Positions 1 through 5,118 of a stretch of 6,619 nt of DNA are shown piece after piece. The stretch's first letter is position 1, and every line of letters starts with the position of its first letter. Source of the DNA: Candidatus Thiomargarita nelsonii (GTDB lineage Bacteria; Pseudomonadota; Gammaproteobacteria; Beggiatoales; Beggiatoaceae); contig LUTY01000604.1 of NCBI GenBank assembly GCA_001640045.1, forward strand, positions 1 through 6,619, in the 5' to 3' direction. The notes below the pieces were generated by a model. The model saw only the letters and a program-made list of their open reading frames with translations, was not told the origin of the DNA and ran no database searches. The translations under genes and the position numbers were made by a program.

Positions 1-1
1 C

Positions 2-1564
2 GATGCCAAAGACATGGCCCAAGCGCTACAAAAATATGGCTTTACCGTCATCCACAAACAAGACCTCGAGCAGGATGCAATGGAGCAGGCTATTGATGAT
101 TTTGAGCAGCGTATCAGCAAAAACGGGATCAGTTTGTTTTACTATGCAGGGCACGGCTTGCAAATCAAGGGGAACAATTACCTTATCCCAATCAAGTCAA
201 AAATTGAGAAACAAAGGCATGTTCGCTATCGCGCCGTTAATGCTCAGGAGATCATCGACATGATGACTGATGCCGGCGGTCGCGTCAATATTGTCATCTT
301 GGATGCCTGTCGCAATAATCCGTTTCGGGGTTTCTCTCGAACAACACGCAGCGGCTTAGCCGCCATACATGCCCCGCAGGGCATTATTGTCAGTTATGCC
401 ACTGCCCCTGGCAAAACCGCCGATGATGGGCCAAGACGTAATGGGCTATACACGGAAAGTTTACTGAAAGCCATCGAAACGCCTGGCTTGCCCATTGAAA
501 GGGTATTCAAAGAAACCGCTACCAAGGTAGAACAGGCGAGTCGTGGTAGACAAGTGCCTTGGGTATCGTCGTCGCTGACGGGAAAGGATTTTTGTTTTAC
601 TCCTTGCAGCAGTAAGCCAACTGTTAATGTTTCACGATTGTTGCGTATGTGCGAGAGGCATTATAAAGCCGGTCGCTTAATCAGTGGTCAAGCAGGGAAC
701 GCTTTGGCGTGTTATAAGGAGGTGCTAAAAAAAGATCCGATGAATGTGAAAGCGGTGGCGGGCATAGAAAAAATTGAGGCGCGTTATGTTAGTTGGATAA
801 GGCGGGCCTTGGATAGGGGTCAAACTGATCTAGCGAAACGGTATTTGGCAAGTTTACGCTTGGTGAATCCTGATTCACCGCACATACCGGAGTTTGATGC
901 ACCGTTGCAACCTGATAGAGATAGAGATAGAGATGGTGTGGCTGATAGTCAGGATAAATGCCCTGATAACACGTCGGCAGAATTGAGTCAAGGTGTTGAT
1001 AAACGCGGTTGTCCGTTAGATAGGGATCAGGATGGCGTAGCAGATTATCGGGATTCGTGTTTAGGGACTTCTGCTGGTGTATCGGTGAAACAAAATGGTT
1101 GCCCTGTGCCTAAAACCACTGTATCAAAGCCTTCTTCGTCTCGCTACAGAGACAATGGTGATGGCACTGTTACAGATAATCGGACGGGGCTGATATGGAT
1201 GAAAAATGCGAGTTGTTATGGGGGTCTTAGATGGAAAGAAGTTATGCAATGGGTTGCCAAATTAGAGCATGGACAATGTGGTCTTCGTGATGGTTCTCGG
1301 GCGGGTATGTGGCGTTTGCCTACTATAGATGAGTGGAAGGCGATGGTGGATAAGAGATACAAAAATCCAGCACTTTCTAACGCGGCGGGAACTGGTCACT
1401 GGGAGGAAGGAGATGCGTTTTCGGACGTGCCGACTGGAAGGGCACGGTACTGTTCGTCTAGCAAGTATAGCAGCTCTAGTATGTGGTACATGGACATCAA
1501 CAGCGGCAACGTGAACAAGAGTAGGTACTTACTAGACGTATGGGCCGTGCGAGACGGACATTGA
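2..1564 (+). CDS. Caspase-like (peptidase C14) protein with thrombospondin type 3 repeats and C-terminal DUF1566 domain, 5'-partial
   Basis: The frame is open from the window edge and the first codons (DAKDM) match the interior of a caspase fold, so the true start lies upstream. Numbering from the ATG at 14, the caspase domain covers about 1-195. The catalytic His is H47 in YAGHG and the catalytic Cys is C99 in ILDACRNNPF, so both dyad residues are present. Residues 205-292 are helical and TPR-like. Residues 301-364 hold two Asp-rich DxDxDGxxDxxDxC repeats of the calcium-binding TSP3 type, each ending in a Cys pair. A Ser/Pro linker leads to a DUF1566 domain at about 378-516 (NGDGTVTDNRTGLIWMKN, WRLPTIDEW, VWAVRDG), a C-type-lectin-like fold. 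Inference: an exported or surface-exposed cysteine protease coupled to a ligand-binding tail. The substrate is unknown and the signal peptide, if any, is outside the window. Oddity: YCSS replaces the YWSS usual for this domain. Confidence 0.93.
   Translation, partial: DAKDMAQALQKYGFTVIHKQDLEQDAMEQAIDDFEQRISKNGISLFYYAGHGLQIKGNNYLIPIKSKIEKQRHVRYRAVNAQEIIDMMTDAGGRVNIVILDACRNNPFRGFSRTTRSGLAAIHAPQGIIVSYATAPGKTADDGPRRNGLYTESLLKAIETPGLPIERVFKETATKVEQASRGRQVPWVSSSLTGKDFCFTPCSSKPTVNVSRLLRMCERHYKAGRLISGQAGNALACYKEVLKKDPMNVKAVAGIEKIEARYVSWIRRALDRGQTDLAKRYLASLRLVNPDSPHIPEFDAPLQPDRDRDRDGVADSQDKCPDNTSAELSQGVDKRGCPLDRDQDGVADYRDSCLGTSAGVSVKQNGCPVPKTTVSKPSSSRYRDNGDGTVTDNRTGLIWMKNASCYGGLRWKEVMQWVAKLEHGQCGLRDGSRAGMWRLPTIDEWKAMVDKRYKNPALSNAAGTGHWEEGDAFSDVPTGRARYCSSSKYSSSSMWYMDINSGNVNKSRYLLDVWAVRDGH
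914..934 (+). repeat. In-frame hexamer tandem repeat (GATAGA x3 plus GAT)
   Basis: Three copies of GATAGA followed by GAT lie in the caspase gene and encode the Asp-Arg run DRDRDRDG at the start of the first TSP3 repeat. The unit is a multiple of three, so gain or loss would lengthen or shorten the acidic calcium-binding entry without breaking the frame. Confidence 0.8.
1448..1561 (+). other. Candidate hypervariable segment (DGR-type variable region) at the 3' end of the DUF1566 domain
   Basis: The last 38 codons (Y479-H516) run YCSSSKYSSSS, then MWYMDINSGNVNKS, then RYLLDVWAVRDGH. Many codons are AAC or are reachable from AAC/AAT by changing only adenines (AGC, AGT, TCT, GAC, TAC). They sit between invariant-looking codons such as ATG TGG, GGC and GTA TGG GCC GTG CGA. 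This is the pattern and position of variable regions in diversity-generating retroelement targets, which usually end in a C-type-lectin-like domain. No template repeat or reverse transcriptase is visible in the window, so this is a hypothesis from composition and domain type only. Confidence 0.35.
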
Positions 1565-1646
1565 TACGGTTATTTTGGAGTCCAAAGCGGCAGCGTAGGA
1601 AGTCTGGGGGGCTACATAAAACTACAGGGATTAGTTATAAACAGGG

Positions 1647-1689
1647 ATAAGTCAAAACCGGTTGGCTCCGATAGTGGATTTTGACTTAT
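1647..1689. repeat. 11-bp perfect inverted repeat downstream of the caspase gene
   Basis: ATAAGTCAAAA at 1647-1657 is the exact reverse complement of TTTTGACTTAT at 1679-1689, with a 21-nt loop. It starts about 80 bp after the caspase stop. It could fold as an mRNA 3' hairpin or mark the ends of a small repeat element. No T-run follows, so terminator function is not supported. Confidence 0.6.
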
Positions 1690-1784
1690 GCAGAAGTTTT
1701 GTCGATTTTGATCAACAAAGAATACATGCGAGAAATAAACACCAACCCGAGAGAGAATGACAGGCGTACCTTGCACGATTTTTT

Positions 1785-1805
1785 GGAGTCCAAGATTTAT
1801 CTTGG
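1785..1805. repeat. Partial copy of the GGAGTCC double-hairpin repeat
   Basis: GGAGTCCAAG then ATTTATCTTGG matches the left half of the 48-bp element found complete at 4923-4970 and 5659-5706. Only the first hairpin is kept (TCCAAGAT, TT loop, ATCTTGG), after which the sequence diverges. This shows the element is a dispersed family and not unique to the right-hand operon. Confidence 0.75.
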
Positions 1806-1833
1806 GCGAGTGCTCGTTGGGATGTGTGGATTG

Positions 1834-1857
1834 AGGGTGCGTAGGACGCACCCTACG
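1834..1857. repeat. GTGCGT-family palindromic repeat, single hairpin
   Basis: AGGGTGCGT (1834-1842) and ACGCACCCT (1846-1854) are perfect complements around an AGG loop. The right side reads GGACGCACCCTACG, the same arm as the elements at 4505-4520 and 4787-4801. It lies about 20 bp past the stop of the minus-strand AsmA gene. It might stabilise or end that transcript, although no T-run is present. Confidence 0.75.
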
Positions 1858-1874
1858 TTGAGGGGGGGGAAACT

Positions 1875-3941
1875 TCAAAAGAGTTTGAAATCCTTTAAAA
1901 GATCATTCACCGGCTCAGGAATTTTATCCTTGTGTTTTTCGATGAGTTTTTGTTTTTCCTCTTCAAGTTTCGTGGCAGCAGAAGCTTTGGCTTGTTCTAA
2001 CAGTGCGGCTTCTAAAGCGGCTGAATCTACACCCAATTTTGGCGATTTTAAGTAGCCTGTGACTTTGAGAGGGATAACAGCACCTTTCAGAGCTTCTAGG
2101 TTTTTGTGATCGCCAGTATCCACAATGACCGTTTTCAGATCAAAATTCAGTTCTTGGCTGCTCATCACAATCTGACCACTGCCTTTGACGCGCAATCGCG
2201 AAGAGGTTAGGGATAAGTCGTCGTTATAGATACTGCCATTTTTGAACTGAAATGTCCCTCGCAGATTTTTAAAATCTGTTTGCGCCGTTTTGTCATCTGG
2301 CAAAGTTTCACCTTTGAGCAAGGCTCTGGCTTGACGGATAGAATGCTCTATATTCAAGCCTTTGAGTACGCCGTCTGAAAATGAAAAGTTGAGGGTGCCG
2401 GTGAGGCTGTTTAGTAGCTGTTCAGAAGTTGTGACTTCGCTCGTGAGTTGACTGGTCAAATTGGCTGTGCCAGTGATTTGGTCATGATCGACCAAATCTT
2501 TGAGTAAGGGACTCGCTTGAACATTGCTTAGGATTTGATCAATATGGATACGTGGCGAGTTAGTCTGAGCATCCAGTGTGAGATTGCCTTGATAGTTGCC
2601 TTGATAGAGTGTCGCCTTGGGCGTCACCTTTATTTTGCCTTGCTTTGCCGAGACTTCAAGCTGTAAGTCATTGAGTTTTAAATTAGCCGCTTTGAGTTGA
2701 GCCACTTTTAAAATGCCGTTGAGATTCAAAGCACGTAACATCTCTAGCGGCAGTAGCTCCTCTTCGCTAGACGGAGGTGGCGAGGCGGGTTCCTTGGCTT
2801 CTTCTGAGGGTGGTAAATAGCGATCTATGTCGATCTGGTCCAAGTTCAGATTGAAAGCAATGGTCGAATCCTGTTCAAGGCCAATATTTCCTTCTAAATG
2901 ACTGTTATCTAATTGTATTTTTAGATTAGCTAAGCGTAATTGGGATAAGGCACCCTGCAATTGCATTTCTAGCGACAAGCTGTCTAATGCCTTTGGATCA
3001 TCAGTAGGGACGGCTTGCCCTAAACGTTGCAATAGTTGACGTGGGTTAAATGCAGCCACTTTGAGTGAGCCTTGTAACGTAGGTTGGGAAAGCATTTGCT
3101 TAATATCTACTTGACCATTGAGCTTGACACCAAAGGCTTCAAGTGTAAACGTTTCGGCATCCAATGTTTCTTTATTCAAGTCGATATCAATCACTTGGGT
3201 GTTAAATGATAGCGTTTGCTTACCTTCTGGGATATTGTCGCCTTGCACGGTGACGGTGATTTGCAACGGATCTAGCCGGTATTGTTGATTTTCCAGATTG
3301 AGGATGAGTTGAGTGTTTAAATCTATTTGCCCAGTCAGTGTGGCGATGTCTAGGGCGGTGTTAAATTGAATTTTAACGGGTTCATTCAGTACGAGGGCGG
3401 AAGTTTTGAAATTGAGATCGGAGAGGACATAGCGAGAGTTGGCTTGTTGATCATCCCAGACAATTTTGGCATGACGCAAATCTAAACCGTCGATTTTAAA
3501 ACCTTTAAGGCTGGTTGACTCTTTTGGTTTATCTTCAGAATCCCCCCCCTGTGCGGCTAAATCTTCCCAATTTGTGTGACCATCTGACTTGCGTGTCAGG
3601 TTGATTGTAGCAGCTTCTAATAAGACAGTGCCGATTTCGAGGTGTTTTTTGAACAAGGGCAGAAGTTTCACTTGCACTCGTGCTTGGTCGATTTTCGCAA
3701 ATTCAGGCGCATCAAAGCCGGGGGCATTGCCTAAACTGACTTTGCCTAGTTGTAGCCCTAACCAAGGATAAAAAGTTAGATTGATGTCGCCTTCAATGGT
3801 TAAAGTGCGCCCGGTGGCGTTCTCAACCAAGTTGGCAATTTGGGGCTTATAGTCATTGGGATCAATGACAAATACAATGATGAGGATGGCGATTAGCAGC
3901 AGTGCTATTATGCCACCCAGTAAGCTTAGTAGTAGTTTCAT
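1875..3941 (-). CDS. AsmA family envelope protein
   Basis: A complete 688-residue protein. Residues 3-26 form one hydrophobic N-terminal segment with a short charged start, giving an inner-membrane anchor with the rest in the periplasm. The opening (FVIDPNDYKPQI, then ATGRTLTIEGDINLTFYPWLGL at 42-63) is the diagnostic N-terminal block of AsmA proteins. A Glu/Pro-rich linker at 377-398 separates the two halves. Residues about 440-640 (TGTLNFSFSDGVLKGLNI, RLRVKGSGQIVM, PLKVTGYLKSPKLGVD) match the AsmA C-terminal domain, and a charged helical tail follows at 640-688. AsmA/TamB-like proteins are repeating beta-groove proteins linked to lipid transport and outer-membrane homeostasis; the exact role here is unknown. 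The ATG matches the family start. The upstream sequence is very AT-rich, with no clear Shine-Dalgarno. It stands alone and converges with the caspase gene. Confidence 0.93.
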   Translation of the reverse strand: MKLLLSLLGGIIALLLIAILIIVFVIDPNDYKPQIANLVENATGRTLTIEGDINLTFYPWLGLQLGKVSLGNAPGFDAPEFAKIDQARVQVKLLPLFKKHLEIGTVLLEAATINLTRKSDGHTNWEDLAAQGGDSEDKPKESTSLKGFKIDGLDLRHAKIVWDDQQANSRYVLSDLNFKTSALVLNEPVKIQFNTALDIATLTGQIDLNTQLILNLENQQYRLDPLQITVTVQGDNIPEGKQTLSFNTQVIDIDLNKETLDAETFTLEAFGVKLNGQVDIKQMLSQPTLQGSLKVAAFNPRQLLQRLGQAVPTDDPKALDSLSLEMQLQGALSQLRLANLKIQLDNSHLEGNIGLEQDSTIAFNLNLDQIDIDRYLPPSEEAKEPASPPPSSEEELLPLEMLRALNLNGILKVAQLKAANLKLNDLQLEVSAKQGKIKVTPKATLYQGNYQGNLTLDAQTNSPRIHIDQILSNVQASPLLKDLVDHDQITGTANLTSQLTSEVTTSEQLLNSLTGTLNFSFSDGVLKGLNIEHSIRQARALLKGETLPDDKTAQTDFKNLRGTFQFKNGSIYNDDLSLTSSRLRVKGSGQIVMSSQELNFDLKTVIVDTGDHKNLEALKGAVIPLKVTGYLKSPKLGVDSAALEAALLEQAKASAATKLEEEKQKLIEKHKDKIPEPVNDLLKDFKLF
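3542..3549 (-). repeat. Homopolymer of eight G (coding strand) inside the AsmA gene
   Basis: The coding strand reads CAG GGG GGG GAT for Q131-D134, a run of eight G early in the gene. Slippage by one base would shift the frame and remove more than three quarters of the protein. The surrounding residues (QGGDSEDKPKEST) form a low-complexity hydrophilic loop that probably tolerates change. Confidence 0.85.
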
Positions 3942-4258
3942 AGTGGATTTATTTTATAATATAAAAAATATTCATCAGCGCGGCGGGCATCGCCTTTTAC
4001 CCGCTCGACAGGATAACGAGGATGTTATATAAACAGGGATAAAACCCCCTTTACGGATTACGCTCCGAGTCACGCAAAAAACCTCGAAAGCAAAGCGACG
4101 TTCATCACAGATTTTACAGATTACGCTAATTGCGCGGATTAAACCTCCAAAGTTTTTCTCGTTCCCGCAACAAAGTTTGGGATACGAAGTCAGCGAAGCT
4201 AATGCCTGTCAGTTGCTCCGCAACTGCTTTGATCGGGTTAAACAACTATAGCGAGAAA
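3942..4258. other. Gene-free region upstream of AsmA with degenerate repeats
   Basis: No coding region is supported. Immediately upstream of the AsmA start (3942-3970) the DNA is almost pure A/T and could hold the minus-strand promoter, but no clear -35/-10 pair can be assigned. Further right are the 14-mer ATAAACAGGGATAA (4029-4042), an ACAGATTTTACAGATTACGC stretch of the short interspersed type (4107-4126), and a hairpin CAGTTGC-TCC-GCAACTG at 4210-4226. Confidence 0.65.
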
Positions 4259-4260
4259 AA
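4153..4260. repeat. Possible small element bounded by 9-bp inverted repeats
   Basis: TTTTTCTCG at 4153-4161 is the reverse complement of CGAGAAAAA at 4252-4260. The 108-bp interval includes the CAGTTGC-TCC-GCAACTG hairpin and has no coding potential. It abuts the first unit of the 77-bp tandem array. Short ends and no visible target duplication make this a weak call. Confidence 0.3.
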
Positions 4261-4452
4261 ATCAACCGATTATCGGAGTCCTTTATTATATATATAAATA
4301 ATAAATTTTCAACAAACGGCTTAAGCCGTTTGTTAAAATCAACCGATTATCGGAGTCCTTTATTATATATATAAATAAGATATTTTCAACAAACGGCTTA
4401 AGCCGTTTGTTAAAATCAACCGATTATCGGAGTTCTTTATTAATAAATAAGA
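4259..4452. repeat. 77-bp tandem repeat array (two full units plus a partial third) with perfect palindromes
   Basis: Units begin with AAATCAACCGATTATCGGAG at 4259, 4336 and 4413, an exact 77-bp period. Units 1 and 2 differ only in a few bases near AATAATAAATTTT versus AATAAGATATTTT. Each full unit carries two dyads. One is CCGAT-T-ATCGG (4266-4276, 4343-4353, 4420-4430). The other is a 24-bp perfect palindrome made of AACAAACGGCTT and its complement (4311-4334, 4388-4411), with an alternating TATATATA tract between them. The third unit keeps only the left dyad and a shortened AT tract. The arrangement resembles iterons or protein-binding arrays, or a multiplied MITE. No coding potential is seen. 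Confidence 0.9.
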
Positions 4453-4455
4453 GCA

Positions 4456-4520
4456 AGCGTAGGGTGCGTCCCACGCACAGTGCCAATCGAAACCGAGGAG
4501 CGTAGGACGCACCCTACGCT
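4456..4520. repeat. Complete paired inverted-repeat element (GCGTAGGGTGCGTCC family)
   Basis: AGCGTAGGGTGCGTCC at 4456-4471 is perfectly complementary to GGACGCACCCTACGCT at 4505-4520, with a 33-bp centre containing CCAATCGAAACCGAGG. This is the best-preserved member of the family in the window. Related copies lie at 1834-1857, 4572-4801 and 4831-4883. The form is that of a REP/BIME-like or MITE-like dispersed repeat with no protein coding. Confidence 0.85.
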
Positions 4521-4525
4521 AGAAA

Positions 4526-4552
4526 AATCCTAGTCAAGTTGAAAAAATAGGA
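4526..4552. repeat. 27-bp repeat AATCCTAGTCAAGTT..., first copy
   Basis: This segment matches 4655-4681 at 26 of 27 positions. The second copy forms the centre of the MITE-like element at 4594-4755, so this one may be the remnant of another member of that element family, placed between two paired-repeat elements. Confidence 0.7.
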
Positions 4553-4571
4553 GATCGATGGCAACTTAGCA

Positions 4572-4801
4572 AGCGTAGGGTGCGTCCCCCGTCTGGGGTA
4601 ATTTGTAGCCATTTTGCGGTTTATTTTTCACCCGATCTTTGGGCCTTCGATAGAAATCCTAGTCAAGTTAAAAAAATAGGATTTCTTTATAGCGTCAAGA
4701 GCACAAAAATCGGGTGAACAAAACCAGCCGATTTTGGCACAAATTTAACACCCCATCCCCCGTCCCAATCGAAACCGAGGTGCGTAGGACGCACCCTACG
4801 C
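4572..4801. repeat. Paired inverted-repeat element split by an insertion
   Basis: The left arm AGCGTAGGGTGCGTCC (4572-4587) and right arm GGACGCACCCTACGC (4787-4801) are those of the intact element at 4456-4520, and the centre motif CCAATCGAAACCGAGG (4765-4780) is also present. The arms are 199 bp apart instead of 33. Removing 4594-4756 and one copy of CCCCCGTC leaves a 28-bp centre, close to the intact copy. Confidence 0.75.
4594..4755. mobile_element. MITE-like element (~162 bp) inserted in a palindromic repeat
   Basis: The ends are imperfect terminal inverted repeats: TGGGGTAATTTGT on the left and ACAAATTTAACACCCCA on the right. Inverted similarity continues inward to CACCCGAT (4629-4636) facing ATCGGGTG (4709-4716). 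The centre is a perfect 10-bp hairpin AGAAATCCTA / TAGGATTTCT (4652-4661, 4677-4686). The direct repeat CCCCCGTC flanks it at 4586-4593 and 4757-4764, consistent with an 8-bp target-site duplication, with one extra T at 4756. There is no coding potential, so it would need a transposase supplied in trans. The family is not recognised. Confidence 0.65.
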
Positions 4802-4814
4802 GAGCGTAGCTCGC
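4800..4814. repeat. Short hairpin GCGAGC-GTA-GCTCGC
   Basis: A perfect 6-bp stem with a 3-nt loop directly abuts the right arm of the split paired-repeat element. It may be part of that element's flank; no function is evident. Confidence 0.5.
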
Positions 4815-4830
4815 TCATGCACCAAAAGCA

Positions 4831-4883
4831 AGCGTAGAGTGCGTCCCACACACAGTGCCAATCCGATGTGCGTAGGACGACGC
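4831..4883. repeat. Degenerate copy of the paired inverted-repeat element
   Basis: AGCGTAGAGTGCGTCC (4831-4846), CAGTGCCAATC in the centre and GTGCGTAGGACGACGCACC on the right follow the same layout as 4456-4520. It has a substitution in the left arm and a 3-bp GAC/ACG duplication in the right arm, so it is an older or mutated member of the family. Confidence 0.7.
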
Positions 4884-4922
4884 ACCTGTTAGGCTAGCTT
4901 TAACTCGATGAGCAAGTAACTA

Positions 4923-4970
4923 GGAGTCCAAGATTTATCTTGGACATGTCCAAAATAAATTTTGGACTCC
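4923..4970. repeat. Double-hairpin palindromic repeat, left copy
   Basis: The outer arms GGAGTCCAA and TTGGACTCC enclose two tight hairpins: TCCAAGAT-TT-ATCTTGGA (4927-4944) and TCCAAAAT-AA-ATTTTGGA (4949-4966), joined at the palindrome GGACATGTCC. It lies just 5' of the pseudogene ribosome binding site and is identical to 5659-5706. Confidence 0.85.
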
Positions 4971-4987
4971 TAAAGAGGCTTATCACA

Positions 4988-5083
4988 ATGAGCCATCCTA
5001 AAAAATCCACCAAAATGGATTGGTCATAAATAATATGGCCATTGATTTTATTCGTTTTTAGTATCATACTAACTACAGTATTT
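4988..5083 (+). pseudogene. Truncated 5' copy of the PilO/MshJ-like gene
   Basis: The 32 codons reproduce the beginning of the gene at 5724: MSHPKKSTKMDWS, then a TAA stop where the intact copy has GAA, then IIWPLILFVFSIILTTVF. The first codons are identical, and the other differences are mostly silent or conservative. The match ends within the transmembrane segment, where the AT-rich leader of the transposase remnant begins. The fragment cannot make a useful product: it would end after 13 residues. It is the orphaned original start or a duplicated start, left behind when the 5084-5649 segment arrived. Confidence 0.88.
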
Positions 5084-5118
5084 GATAAAATCCTCTATAT
5101 ATAAAAAAGGATAATTCA

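Larger units (their letters stand above)
1565..1874. other. Non-coding spacer between convergent genes, made of repeat fragments
   Basis: No convincing gene lies here. The caspase gene (+) and the AsmA gene (-) converge on this spacer. It contains a short palindrome TTTGGA-G-TCCAAA at 1574-1586, an 11-bp inverted repeat at 1647-1689, a hairpin of the GGAGTCC family at 1785-1805 and a GTGCGT-type hairpin at 1834-1854. A run of eight G at 1862-1869 lies 5 bp beyond the AsmA stop codon. The 14-mer ATAAACAGGGATAA at 1637-1650 recurs at 4029-4042. No hairpin is followed by a clear T-tract, so no classical terminator is called. Confidence 0.7.
4914..5083 (+). repeat. Left copy of a 170-bp direct duplication
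   Basis: This block aligns without gaps to 5650-5819 at a constant 736-bp offset, with about 10 mismatches (about 94% identity). It contains the 48-bp double hairpin, a ribosome binding site AAGAGG (4973-4978), the ATG at 4988 and the first 32 codons of the downstream pilus-type gene. Similarity stops abruptly at both ends. Confidence 0.9.

Noticed and set aside
3..263. 86-codon plus-strand frame at the left edge
   Set aside because: It overlaps the caspase catalytic domain in another frame and has no recognisable features; it is a shadow.
1329..1514. 61-codon plus-strand frame inside the DUF1566 region
   Set aside because: An out-of-frame shadow of the caspase gene with no independent ribosome binding site or family resemblance.
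1834..1857. Rho-independent terminator for the AsmA gene
   Set aside because: The hairpin is strong but has no T-run on the minus strand and belongs to a dispersed repeat family; a terminator role is possible but unsupported.
1612..1878. 88-codon minus-strand frame overlapping the AsmA stop
   Set aside because: It is composed largely of translated palindromic repeats (hairpins at 1785-1805 and 1834-1857) and the 11-bp inverted repeat; typical of a spurious repeat-derived gene.
1681..2055. 124-codon plus-strand frame
   Set aside because: The first half translates repeats and the second half is antisense to the AsmA C-terminus; no ribosome binding site or family resemblance.
3589..3771. 60-codon plus-strand frame
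   Set aside because: Antisense to the well-supported AsmA N-terminal domain; a shadow.
3942..3970. Specific -35/-10 promoter for the AsmA gene
   Set aside because: The region is so AT-rich that several -10-like hexamers can be drawn and none has a convincing -35 partner.
4259..4452. CRISPR array
   Set aside because: The 77-bp units are contiguous and nearly identical along their whole length, with no unique spacers and no cas genes.
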